Shown here: positions 34,651 through 46,435 of the stretch, one piece after another
Layout: each line of letters begins with the position of its first letter
Numbering within the stretch: position 1 is the stretch's first letter
Source: Amaurobius ferox
Taxonomy: Eukaryota; Arthropoda; Arachnida; Araneae; Amaurobiidae
DNA length: 64,000 nt
Assembly (NCBI GenBank): GCA_951213105.1
Contig: OX578138.1
Span: forward strand, 96,253,114 to 96,317,113
Direction: 5' to 3'
Notes under the pieces: model-generated
Seen by the model: only the letters and a program-made list of their open reading frames with translations
The model's database searches: none
What the model was told of the DNA's origin: nothing
Made by a program: the position numbers and the translations under genes

Positions 34651-35599
34651 GAAGAATTTTTATTTTTCTTGTCTTATGTATATATACCTGAGATTGATCA
34701 TTAATAGAAAATATTCTGAAAAACTAAGATGAAAGGAAGATGAACTGAAATGTAAATGCGATATCAAAAGGACTATATGACAAGCTGTTGAATATTTGAA
34801 ACAAACTGGATAAGAAAACATTATAAATAAAACATATATTAAATTGGTATAAAATACGCCTTTTTCCCTGTTACATATATAAGTTAAGGTTTGGAAGAAG
34901 ATATACATGTTGTAAAGAAGGGTTGAATTTTTTTTTAACTACACATTTAGATAAAGGTATTTTTAAAAATCATATATGTAATGCAGGTACTTAAGGTGCC
35001 AATCCCCTTGTTCCCTGCATAAACATACATGGTGTAAATGCAAGAATTGTCTGTAAGATGAAAAGTTGCAAAACAGATACATTCTTTCGCACGATGAACT
35101 AGGCCTTTTCTAGCTCCCAATAAAAATTTGAAATAGAAAAAATTGAATAATTTGAATAAAGTGAAAAGCATTTCCGAAACTATGTACGTTATCAAGGGAC
35201 ATACATGTTTCGTTAATGCTGATTCTACGTTTCTGTGTGCATTACTGTAAATTGTATTACAGAAATAATGCACATGGCCCGACGTAGAAGAAAATATAAA
35301 TTGGATCAGATATATAAGAAATCACATATGATAATCAAATATACCAGCGTGTGGCTAAATATTTATAGGAGAATACAATGCAATGAAAAGGTATAAGAAT
35401 ATAATAATATAAATGTATATACCCATTGCGTTGCTTAGCTGTTTAGATTACATGATACTAAGCATTTTAACTCAATACAGGTTAAAGTTAATTCTATATA
35501 CTAAGGTTTCAACTGTTATAAGTGAAACATGGAGAGGACAAATTATTTAAAATTGTTTGAGAATGATCTGTCAATATGTTGCTGCAATTATAGCGAGGT
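34649..35599. other. No gene supported
   Basis: Minus-strand frames of 82 and 108 codons occur here, downstream of the RT relic at 35600-36440. I could not match them to RT, endonuclease or other domains, and they are very AT-rich. They could be eroded 3' sequence of that element. Confidence 0.35.
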
Positions 35600-36440
35600 G
35601 TTGAATTTGAAATTAATATGTGTTTTAATAAATGATAAGGTTTGGTGGGTAGGTATTTTGGATAGTGGTGTTTATGAATTTTAAAAGATGTTCTTTGTAG
35701 TAACATGATGTACTTAATATTTTTATTATTAATAACTGGTTATTAATAATATTTTTGTATACTGATTTCAAAAGATTGGATGAATAATGTTGAAGTTTAT
35801 TTACTTTGAAGTTATAAGTTTCTGTTTTGTCGTATATTTAAAATTTTAATGTGTCTGAATTTTGAATTTTTATAATAACGTCCAGATAATTGAACCAGTT
35901 TGATGTATATACATTTTCAATAAGTTGTAGATTAGGTGGATAGAAATTAAAGTTTAATATAGGTGCTGTATTAGTAATTCCAATAATAATTAGATCATCA
36001 GTAAATCTGCACATGATATGACTGTTGAAAGGGTATTGAATTTCATAAAAATGTAGATAAAGGTTAGCCAGTATTGTAGTTGAGATTCCTCCCTGTGTTA
36101 TTCCATTATTTAATATGCTATTTCCTTCAGATATATACTGTTTGAACAGAATGAATTTTAATAATATTTTTAATTTTGGGAAAGAAATGTTTTTAGATTG
36201 AGTAAATTGTTCATATAAATGTATTATGACTTTATATAAATAATTAATATCAATGTTATTAAAGAGGTCTTTGAACTCAAAAGTTTTAATATCATGCATG
36301 TAAGGTAGTTGTTTTAGCTGATTAATCAGTTCTAAAGTATTTTTGATTTTATGTGTTCTGTGTAGTAAAGTGATCATAAATTTGATTTAGTATAATTAGA
36401 AGTTGTTTGCCAGCAGCATTGGTGTATGAATTAAACCCTA
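35600..36440 (-). pseudogene. Reverse transcriptase core, Penelope/telomerase-like (RT-X), broken
   Basis: The longest open part is 35838-36377 (179 codons). Reading minus: upstream, in another frame, GFNSYTNAAGKQLLIIL (RT motif 2 region); then IKTFEFKDLFNNIDI, the motif A position where Penelope-like RTs have TFDVxSLFTNIP, but here the catalytic Asp is replaced (FEFKDLF); NGITQGGISTTILANLYLHF (motif B); CRFTDDLIII (motif C, DD kept); and YLDVIIKIQ. After a stop, IYDKTETYNFKVN ... SSNLLKSVYKNIIN ... NTYPPNLIIY continues to ~35600 and matches the tails at 24.7, 25.0 and 51.5 kb. There is at least one frameshift (~36370) and one stop (~35838). The 5' side is lost at a (CA)n(TA)n tract. No GIY-YIG is seen. 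Confidence 0.7.
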
Positions 36441-36449
36441 TAGTAAATA

Positions 36450-36454
36450 TACAT

Positions 36455-36523
<69 letters not shown>
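36450..36523. repeat. (CA)n(TA)n compound microsatellite
   Basis: About 11 CA units followed by ~25 TA units, marking the truncated 5' edge of the RT relic. Confidence 0.95.
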
Positions 36524-36526
<3 letters not shown>

Positions 36527-36692
36527 TTATAAATATATTACTATAAAAAATAATTTACAAAAATATTTCTAATTTATAACATGCACTTTTCCATTCATTC
36601 ATTCTTTTCAGGGTTAAAACGTTTTTGTTCATTTATATATCGAAAAGTTTTATTTTTCTTAAAAATTCCCAAACAGTTTTAGCCTTGTTTTT

Positions 36693-36736
36693 AACACTTT
36701 ACAACAAAAATGAAGAGTGTTTATGACTTTGTTCAT

Positions 36737-36770
<34 letters not shown>

Positions 36771-38691
36771 CGTTAGCACGATAACTGTCGTAAAAATGAG
36801 TTTATCAAAATGAAAAATTTTAGTATGTTGTGCAGACGGTCCGTAGGACCTATGGGAATATATATAAATAATATCACCCAATTAGTTTTTTATTGAACCC
36901 GAGTTGAAAAAATGAAATACATTGAACCCTATGGGACCTAATTTTCAGTAGACCTAAAATTCAGTAAAATATGTTAATTAGTTTTTTAATTAAAAATTAT
37001 TTAATATAGGAAATAAAACAAATTCAATTAAATTCTGACTTTGGGATATCGTCTAGAAAGAAAAGACAGATATATTATATAATAAATATCTATCCATTTG
37101 TTTAAACGTTTTGCATATGGGAGAGGCTTCACATTTTAAAATAAATTTGGTAGATAACGATTTTTCATTTTTTTTAAATTTTATATAAATTTTCATGATA
37201 TACTTATTTGATGGCATTTTTAATGCACTTTCCTAAGTCCTAGAGAGTTAAAATTTGGTACACAGTGTAAATTTGTTGAACATTTTATTCGACAAAAATT
37301 TTATGGATCTTTAAATATAGATCATACATTTTTTTTCGAAATGGCCTGAAAATAATCCCCGTTCACTTCTATAAATCATTGTTGGAATATTGTTAAAAAT
37401 TCTGATGTGCCACACACATCTCACCCTGCAGACTCATATTCGTTCTTTTTATTTATTCAATAATAATTTGAGTTTATCTGCACAAAATAACAACCATAAG
37501 TATTTTAAATGACATTGAATTTACACGTTAAGCTTAAATTTGGTTCTCATTTGATAGCTGGACTTATTGTCAAAGGTGGCGTAGCGAAAACGCGAAAAAA
37601 CTAGAATATCTCAAGAACGGCTAGTCCTAGAGTAATGGGGTTAGTCTTATTCTTTTTGTTGTTAAAAATCACGTATAAAATAGGAATTTAATTGATATAG
37701 TTGAGCACACGTAGTCTTTTATTTTTATATTTAACGATTTTTGCGGGCCATTTCGCAAAAACAGCACGTTCCTTTTTCCCGAATCATACTAGAATAACCT
37801 ACAAGTGATTTATATAACAAATTTTATTAAATTTGGTATATAAATCACTTGTAGGTTATTGAAAAATTATACACCAAATTGTGTTAAATTTGGTCCATTA
37901 GTTTTTAACTAGAGTGGATAAAGGCAATTTCGGCCGGCCATTTCGCACAGAAGGCAGATTCTTTTATTACAAATCGTACTATAATCAAATGAACATCAGG
38001 GTTTCCCACAAAAACTTACCTACCAAATTTATTAAATTCGGTCCATTAGTTTTTCAGTTAGAGTGGATGCAATATCCTCACAGATACACAGAAACATACA
38101 CAGATACACCCTTACACACACAGACGTCTTCCTAAAAATAGTTTTTCGTGTTCTAGAAGTATCAAAACGTGTAGATCCTTTGAAAAGTCGAGTTCCGATC
38201 TTCGGCACATTCCCAATACTTTGAGTACATACACATACACACATATATTATCTGTGTATCTGTGTATTATCTGTGTATCTAAATTCCGTGCCTATGCAAT
38301 TACAATAGTTGTGATTTTTAATGATCCCTAAACTTTTATTATTTCTTCAACGAAGCCTAATTTTAACATTTGCAGAATGCATATATCTCAAGCGATTGTA
38401 AGATGAATTACATAAGCATTGCTGAATTTTTTCACACAAAAATATTTATCTCTGAAGTCTGGAATACAAGTTATATGAATGAAATATTCATTGATTTTGC
38501 ATAAAGAATCAGATGATTTATATTTCGATACAGTTTTAAATATTTAAGTATAATAAATTACTGTAGTACTGTGATAATGTAAAATATATCACCACTGAAT
38601 GTATCACATTTTAGAAATTTTTAAATGAAATTACATTTCAGTTGGAAAGTGTTTCATAATCAATGCTTATGCATGATTGATCTTTCTTGTT
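36693..38691 (+). mobile_element. Family B element, long variant, copy 6
   Basis: The hairpin region AACACTTTACAACAAAAATG (loop side mutated), (GTCT)n at 36739-36770 and ATATCACCCAATTAGTTTTT come first. The E module follows at 37400-37660 and the C-type core units at 37735-38070. The right end GATTGATCTTTCTTGT closes it. It aligns throughout with copies 4 and 7. A local inverted repeat at 37799-37860 (ACCTACAAGTGATTTATATA / TATATAAATCACTTGTAGGT) is shared with copy 7 and, mutated, with copy 4. Confidence 0.75.
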
Positions 38692-38697
38692 TATTAC

Positions 38698-39410
38698 GTA
38701 AGTTGAAGCCTAAAATGTAAAGTTAAGTGGTATTTCTTCCTATCTTATTTTATGCATAGTAATTTCTATAGATTCTAAATTGATAAAAAAATAAATTTGC
38801 TCTTATTTTCTGTCGAAAAAATTATCATCAAAATAAATTATGGAAAGTGAGAGCAAAATAAATGATCAATCGTAACGTTAACCCAATATTAATTTTCGTT
38901 CTTATTATTATGCACGTAAAAAAAGAAGAAAATAATTGTTTTAAAAAGCAACCATTAATTTACCAAAAGAAATACTGATATAAAAAAACACTCAATAAAG
39001 TTTACTGGAAAACGTATCCATTAGAACTACATATCTTTTAATTAAGGTAACATTGTATCAATAATTGTCTCCTCTTTTATTTTCGGCCTCCACGAAAAAA
39101 GAAAAACAGCTGAAAAAAAATGTTTCATTCTAATGATTTATGCTAATGATGTAAAATGCTCCAAATATTGGAAATTGTTTTTTACCCGATTACTTTAGTG
39201 GAAACATTTTATAGGATTATGTCAATATAAATAAATAAAATATGTAAAATAGCTGCAATGTTTTCGCATTTTATCATTAAATGTTTCTATTTATAATCAT
39301 TGATTAATACGTTTAGCCATAATCCTAATGTTATGTCAAATATTTGATTTCAATTGAATAAATATTTTACATGTTTACCTGTATATTAAAAATTGAAAAT
39401 AATAATAACT
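38698..39410 (+). repeat. Family G, left copy of a 0.7-kb direct duplication
   Basis: It aligns end to end by eye with 42985-43690: TTATGGAAAGTGAGAGCAAA, AAGGTAACATTGTATCAATA, TTTATGCTAATGATGTAA, CATTTTATAGGATTATG and AATAAATATTTTACATGTTT all occur in order. There is no frame conserved between the copies. Confidence 0.75.
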
Positions 39411-39442
39411 TTTCCTTTTTGCAACTATATCGCATTTTTATT

Positions 39443-40327
39443 ACTTTCCTTATATACATAATGTATAAGGAAAGTATTGTGACGAGGTCGAAAATTCGAA
39501 TTCGAGTTTTCGACGGGAGAGCACGCTTCAAGCATCCCTATTCACGACTCGAACATTTTTGAAGTGATGTCTGTGTGTGTGTGTGTGTGTGTCAGTGAGT
39601 CTGTGGAGAAGATAACTGGACCGATTCGAACGAAATTTTGTACAAAAATTACAATATGAAAACACTGGAAGCCTATTGTTTTCATACGCAGACGAATGTT
39701 CAGAACTTCCCCAAATTTTCGAGTAAAAATTTGAAAAAATCGTCTAAAAAATAATATCTCTAATAAAATTACGCAAACAGACATCTCTGATGTAATTTTT
39801 CATTAGAAAACGATTGACATAAATTTTAGAGCGCTAACTTGTACCGTTCTCGAGATATTGCATATTTTTCAAAAAAATTATCAAAAAGTAATAGAAAATA
39901 AAAAAAAAAAATTTCCTATTGAGAAACATGTTTACTTTTCATATGTAATACCATGCGATAAATTTGGTGACATTATTCTCGGAAATCTAACTCGTTCCAT
40001 TCATGAAAAAAGATACTTTGAGTAATACTTTTGTATTTGAAAGTCAATAGTCATTTATCTGCTGTAAGAATAACTCATTTCTCCGTCCATAACGCTTGGC
40101 GAGATTTTGCTGACAAATTTGGCGAAATGTCGCCAACTTGGCAACTTTTTAATTGTTGCCAAATTAACGAAAATCTTGCCAAATGGATAAAAATGACGAC
40201 TAATTGAAGAAAATTCAATATCTTGCAAAGAATATAAGTATCTAGTATAAGAATAACATTTTGTTAACTTTATAAGTAGTAAATTCATTGCATTATATAA
40301 GGAAAGTCATGTGTTGCCCACATCAGA
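39443..40327 (+). mobile_element. Family A element, copy 3
   Basis: The left terminal hairpin ACTTTCCTTATATACATAAT...GGAAAGT is followed by GTCGAAAATTCGAATTCGAG, (GT)n at 39570-39592 and CAGTGAGTCTGTGGAGA. The GGCGA-rich core lies at 40095-40180. It ends ATGTGTTGCCCACATCAGA at 40327. Non-coding. It forms an inverted pair with copy 4, hairpin ends outward. Confidence 0.85.
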
Positions 40328-40339
40328 TTTTTTTATATT

Positions 40340-42540
40340 GCATAGATATTTTGCACAACTATACGAATGAAAAAAAAATGAATAAAATTTTCAAATCCAT
40401 AATGAGAAATCCTGAAGAAACTCACCTATTCCCTCTGAAAGCTAATGCGAAATCCATAATGGCCACCGTCTAAATTTTATCTATAGTCGTCACTCCTAAA
40501 AAGTGGACGTTTCAATGACATATTTTGAACCAGAAGTGGAAAATAAAACAGGTGTTTAAGTCTTTGAGGAACCACACAATCTATTACAGAATAAGATGCT
40601 AAATTATCACAGAAGTATCATTTTAGCTCTATCTATGTCCAATCATGAGAAATGAATCTTTTACGAAGTTTTTGCACGGGAAATATCCCAAAACAACAAA
40701 AAAATCTGTTGTGCGCAGCACATGACTTTCCTTACATAATGCAATGAATTTACTACTTTTACAGTAAAAAAAAATAGATTATTTTTATAGTAGCTATTTA
40801 TATTCTTTCCAAGATATTGAATTTTCTTCAATAAGTCGTCATCGTCGATGTTGTCATCATCAATGAGTCGTCATTGATTTAGCGTCATTTTTATCCATTT
40901 TGTGAGTTTTTCGTTAATTTAGCAACATTTAAAAAAGTCGCCAAGTTGCCGACATTCCACCAAATTCGTCGCCAAAATCTCGTCAAGTGTTATGGAAGAA
41001 GAAATAAGTTATTCTTACAGAAGATGACTATTGGCGTTCAAATACAAAAGTATTACTCAAAGTATCTTTTTTCAGGAATGGAACGAGCTAGATCCACGAG
41101 AATGATGTCACCCAATTTATCGGATGGTATTACATATAAAAAGTGAACACGTTTCTCAATAGGAATTTTTTTTTTATTTTATATGACTTTTTGATATTTT
41201 TTTTAAAAATGTGCAATAGCTCGAGAACGGTTCATGTTAGCGCTCTAAAATTTATGTCTATCGTTTTCCAATGAAACATTACATAAGAAATGTCTATTTG
41301 CGTAACTTTATTAGCGGTTATGATTTTTTGACGATTTTTTCAAAATTTTACACGAAAATTTAAGGGGGATCTGAACATTCGATGGCGTATAAAAATTTCC
41401 CACTATAGGTTTCACTATAGTGATGGCAAACTATAGGCTTGCAGCGTTTACGGATTGGTATATTTGTACCAAATTTCGTTCGAATCGACCCATTTGTTCG
41501 TCAGTTATCGTCTCCACAAACTCACTGACACACACACACACACGTACACACACACACACATAGACACGTACTTTCACACACACACATACGTTCACACACA
41601 CACGTACACACACACACACACATAGACACGTACTTTCACACACACACACACATACGTTCACACACACACATACTTTCATACACACACACACAAACACCAC
41701 TTCAAAAATGCTTGATTCGTGATCAGGGCTGCTTGAAACGTGATCTCCCGTCGAAATCTCGAATTTGAATTTTCAACCCCGTCACAGTACTTTCCTTATA
41801 CATTATGTATATATGGAAAGTAAAAATATATGAAGGAGCCTCATTTCGTACGTACACTTCATTATCGACGAAATAATTAATTAATTGTATGTTCTCTTGT
41901 ACACTTTTTTCATATAGACATAATAACTTTCGGGTAAATCGGAAGTGACATCTACAGAACAAGAACTGTAAATTCTTAAAAAAACCCTCAACTCCATCCG
42001 AAATTCAATGCTAAATCCATATCATTCATCACCTAAGCTATATAGTAGAATCCAAGAAACAAATACTGCATTGAAAATGTAATTTTTTTTTTCGGCTGCT
42101 GACATCACCAGAACCTGAATAGGAAATCCTTAGTAAGTATCTTTACCCTCTCCAGAAATTGGCGCTGAATCCATATCAGCCTTCATCTAGAATTATAAAA
42201 GCTCCATCTATAGCCAATCCAGACAAATAGATCTTTCAAATGTAGTTTTTTAAACGAACAGGGAAAAAAGCCGGAAGTGAAGATTTTGTAATGAATCGCC
42301 ATAAACCCTTTAAAATGTGATGCGGAATCTATATCGATTATTATATATGCTCTATCAAAAATCAATTTTGAACTATAGACGTGTCAAGTAAAAGGACTAT
42401 TTTTGAACCAGAAGTGGATTCCCTTAGTGTATCCCACAAACCTCTCTAGAATTTAATATTAAAACCAAATCAATCATCATCTGATTACTATCTGTAGCAG
42501 ATGCTGAGAAATAAATGTTTAAGGGAAAATAGTCTTATAG
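40340..42540. repeat. Degenerate ~155-bp tandem array, split by A copy 4
   Basis: Recurrent blocks of the type AACCAGAAGTGGA, then CCCTCTCNAGAAATT..ATGCTAAATCCATATC, then CATCATCT..CTATCTGTAG, occur near 40375, 40529, 41938, 42109, 42269 and 42406. The family A copy 40705-41822 sits inside the array. Divergence between units is high, so the array is older than the insertion. Confidence 0.5.
40705..41822 (-). mobile_element. Family A element, copy 4
   Basis: The left end TCTGTTGTGCGCAGCACATG is followed by ACTTTCCTTACATAATGCAA, the GGCGA-type core (40925-40985) and CGTTCGAATCGACC..TTGTTCGTCAG. An expanded (CA)n with ACGTACACACAC/ACGTACTTTCAC higher-order units spans 41524-41697. The terminal hairpin at 41789-41820 is slightly mutated (ATATGGAAAGT). 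Non-coding. Confidence 0.85.
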
Positions 42541-42984
42541 ACTATAGTATGGCTCAATTTTTGCCACCAAAAATCGTGTAACGGATTGTGCCATGGAATT
42601 ATAAATAAATGAAAACTCTCATGAATGAAAAGTTTAAAAACGCCATAATACCACCATAATAATAATAATATAATATGTATATATATATATATATATAATT
42701 TAAATTTTTTTTATATATTTAATTTTTCTCCATTTAATTTAAATTTTACTAGTACATTAAATATTACATTATCAAGCACTTCATGTTATAAAGCATATCT
42801 ATAATATTTTAATTTGTTTTAACCATACATTACTAGTTTATAATATAAATTTTCAAATTCATATTATAAATTTGAAATGTATAATTATTAATATAAATTT
42901 TCAAACCTTTTTATTCACTTATACATCGAACAGTTATAAATTCTTCGTATATTTTTCTTACAGTTTCTCAGATTTAATTGCTAG

Positions 42985-43690
42985 TTATCACATTAGTTTG
43001 AAACCCTAAAGGCAAAGTTTTGCGGCACCTCTTTTAATCTCATTCTATACATAGTATTTCCAAAAGACTAAATTAATGAATAAATAAATTAACTTAGTTT
43101 TCTCCCGAAAAAATTACTATCATAATCAATTATGAAAAGTGAGAGCAAAAGAAATCATCAATTGTAACATTAACTGGATATTAATTTTCATTTCGATTGT
43201 TATGTATGCAAAAAAGAAATTTTTTTTTTTAAACAACAACCAATAATTTTCTCTCCAAAAAATATTAATAAAAATATTAAGAAACATATCTATTAAAACT
43301 GCAAATCTTTCTATTAAGGTAACATCGTATCAATAATTGTTCGTTTCTTTATGATCATCAAGCAAAAATAAGTAAAATGATTGCAACAAAAAAAATGTTT
43401 TTTCTAATGGTTTATGCTAATGATGTAATAATGTGCCGAATATTGTAAATTGTTTTTTACTCAGTTACTTGAGTGAAAACATTTTATAGGATTATGCTAA
43501 TTTAAGAAAACAAAATATCTAAAATATCTATAATTTTTTCTCATTTTATCATTAAGTGTTTCTACTTTTAATGGTTGGTAATTGCATTTAGTTATAAAGC
43601 TAATATAATTCAAATGTGTGATTTTAAAGGAAATAAATATTTTACATATTTACATTTATATTAAAAATCGATAACAGTGTTTGTTGTAGT
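42985..43690 (+). repeat. Family G, right copy of the 0.7-kb direct duplication
   Basis: Counterpart of 38698-39410, with substitutions and small indels throughout. Its left edge lacks the B right end that precedes the first copy. Confidence 0.75.
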
Positions 43691-43750
43691 TAATATACAA
43701 CATCGCTATATAATATACAACATCGCTATATAATATACAACAATCGCTTA
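43684..43750. repeat. ~21-bp tandem repeat, three units
   Basis: TATAATATACAACATCGCTA is repeated, the third unit with one inserted base (CAATCGCTTA). Confidence 0.8.
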
Positions 43751-43849
43751 ATAGTTTGTGATTTAGCAATGATGTTTACATGCGCTGTATTATAAAAATT
43801 AACTGGACTGTCTTAACTCGACTTTCACGACCAAAATTCATTTTTCAAA

Positions 43850-44160
43850 TTTTACAAGAAAAAATTGGAAAAATCGGTATCTTGGGTGCAAATGATTACA
43901 ACTATATCATATTAGACTTCACTTTAAAAAGCTTGAAAAAAATCGTTTGATACCATATGTAACAATTCATCTTCCGGGGGGGGGGACCCTCTCAAGGGGG
44001 GATAATGACGTCACACGAATAATAACAATTCGTATCGCTGCTACTTTTCACAACAATTATTGAAACTATTAAGTCTCGTGATCTTTGAGCTACAAATAAA
44101 GCCTTTTATGCATAATTATGTCAAATTGTGCCTTATGCTGCCATGTTGATAATGTAAAAT
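43850..44160 (+). repeat. Family F dispersed repeat, copy 2
   Basis: Counterpart of 3130-3450. It carries a G run at 43976-43985 and a nearby GACGTCAC. No coding sequence. Confidence 0.6.
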
Positions 44161-44360
44161 CTTTATAAATAAAATTTAAAATCTGTCTTTCTGTTGGTTT
44201 GTCTCATCATCACGGGTGAACGGCTGAACCGAATTTGAAGAAATTTTGTGGGTAACCTTGAAATAGCCTCACTTAAAATTATTATAAGATTCAAGTTTCA
44301 AAGACTAGGGATTGTCGAGATATTAAGGAATAACGAAACGTTCATAGGAGTTCTACACCC
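44161..44360 (+). repeat. Dispersed repeat fragment (CGGCTGAACCG type)
   Basis: TCATCACGGGTGAACGGCTG followed by AACCGAATTTGAAGAAATTT and TGTGGGTAACCTTGAAATAG matches the reverse complement of 56870-57000. This motif type is widespread in arthropod non-coding repeats; I cannot assign a family. Confidence 0.5.
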
Positions 44361-44629
44361 TAAATCTTTGATTCCACCATACGAAAAAGGTTGGAAATCG
44401 TTTGTTTAAACTTGAAAGTGAATTAAAATTATATTTCTGAGTTTGGTGGGATTTTATTGCGCCATTCAATTACTTTTTGAAAAAATGTATTGGTTGAAAA
44501 CATTAACGTTTGAAACATGAATTTAAATAGAAAATCTATCACCATGGTTTATGTTTTACAAACTATTCAACAATGGAAGTATTAAGAAATCAAAATGGTT
44601 ATATAATTATCCGCATTTTATGAGGCAGA

Positions 44630-45045
44630 TTATACCTTATATCATGTTGCTCAGCAGCGCAATTAAATTAAATGTGTATGTTAATTATTATTATTTTTTT
44701 TTTCGATTTGAATAAGTAACTGGATATAAAAATAAACCCTATAAATTAACGGTTTGATTTTTCTTTTAATTATATTAATTACGGACTGCGTACATCAGTT
44801 TTATTTATTTTGGCAAAGAGTTTTCAAAATTATATATCGTGTTTAGCATATAAACTCATATATAGTGTTTTGTCAATAAACTCATATATTGTGTTTAGCC
44901 AATAAACTCATTTAGCCGATTGTTGAAACAGGATACGGTTTGTACGGCTATATCTTCTAATACAATTTTAGTGTTTTCATTTAGTATATACAAACGGGAT
45001 CAGGATGTTTTATTCTTCAGCTCTGCAAATTCAAATCTATGGATT
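44630..45045 (+). repeat. Family D repeat, copy 2
   Basis: It contains CAATTAAATTAAATGTGTAT, TTAATTACGGACTGCG, two direct AAACTCATATAT units and GGGATCAGGATGTTTTATTC, in the order seen at 45465-46435. Confidence 0.55.
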
Positions 45046-45459
45046 TGAAGGGATATTACTAACTTGGTAACTTTTCTTATACGTTGCCAAATTAACGAAA
45101 ATGTCCCCAAATTGATAAAAACGACTCTAAATCAATGAAATTAAATTTGTTTTTTTAGAAGAGAGTAATGAAATGATGTTTTGGTAACATTTGTCTTTTA
45201 GACCGTCCGTCCTACATAGTAACACATTTAGCGAATTTTTTAAACGTCACCAAATTGATAAAAATGTTTGTAAAACCATTAAATTTTCATGAAATTCATA
45301 AAATTGCGCGTAATAAATAAAATTATGTTTTGGTAGGGGACAGTATTATGATGATGTTTCGTATATTTGTCGCCAAGTGGGACGATCAGTCCCACAATCC
45401 CACTTGGTCATACATTTTGCGATTTCTTAAAATGTCGCTAAATTGATGAGAATGTCTCC

Positions 45460-46103
45460 AAACCTTCCATAAAGATAGCATTATGCAGATATTTTTTCCA
45501 CCAATTATTTTGAAGCAAATGATATCATGTCGCTTAGCAACGGATTTAAATCCAATGTGTGTATGCGGCATATGATTTTATTAAAACTTTTCCGATTTGA
45601 ATAATAATTTGAATAATAATTTGGATAATTTGGATAAGATATGTATATAAAATAAATTTCAGTGACATTGCATTTTTGACTGGATAATGTCAATTACGGT
45701 CTTCAAATTTAAACATTATTATTATTGATATTTTCGCAGATTATCGATTCAGGGATTATTAATATATGCAAGTTATTATGCCATTGTTTCATTATGGCAA
45801 AAATTGTTGAAACCCATATATTGTATACTCTACGAATAATCTACAAATGTACGGGTATATCTTCTAATCTACAAGAATATAAGTAGTATAGGTATATTAG
45901 TATATATTTTAATATATATTGTCGCACATATTGGAATCAATTACGGCCTTCTGGTGTACAGATTACGAGGATTACTGATATTTTCAATTTATTACCCCAT
46001 CTGTCTTATTTTGGAAAATATTTTTAGATTCATATTGGAATACGGGTAATCTTCTACTAACACACTGGCATATTTACTAATCTGCGACAATATAAGTAGT
46101 CCG

Positions 46104-46166
<63 letters not shown>

Positions 46167-46435
46167 CCATATAATTTTAGCGCTTTCATTATGGCATGTT
46201 TTTGGAATCAATTGCGGCCTTCAAGTTCGAAGATTAGGGGTTTATTGATATTTTCAATGTATACATGTAGTCTACTAATACAGGTCATATCTTTTAATAT
46301 TCGCGTATATAAATAGTACGGATCTCATACAATTTTCACGCTTTTATTTTGCATATATTGATTCAATATCATATTTTGTGTAAATTTGCTTACAAAAAGG
46401 ACCAGGACGTTTTATTCTTCAGATCTGACTGTGAA
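45460..46435 (+). repeat. Family D repeat, copy 3, with three internal tandem units
   Basis: It begins ATAAAGATAGCATTATGCAG. Internal units starting TCAATTACGGYCTTC fall at ~45690, 45937 and 46208, periods 247 and 271, and each contains GATATTTTC and ATATCTTCTAAT-type blocks. It ends GGACCAGGACGTTTTATTCT. A (TA)n of ~55 bases lies at 46108-46162 within the second unit. Non-coding. Confidence 0.65.

Noticed and set aside
34947..35273. 108-codon minus-strand frame downstream of the RT relic as an endonuclease
   Set aside because: No GIY-YIG or other nuclease motif could be found, and composition is very AT-rich.
39443..41822. Classical Helitron (5' TC ... 3' CTRR) call for family A
   Set aside because: A 5' TC can be read (TCTGATG), but the opposite end closes on the hairpin arm GGAAAGT without CTRR and the flanks are A/T runs. 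I therefore keep the looser DINE-1/HINE-like description.
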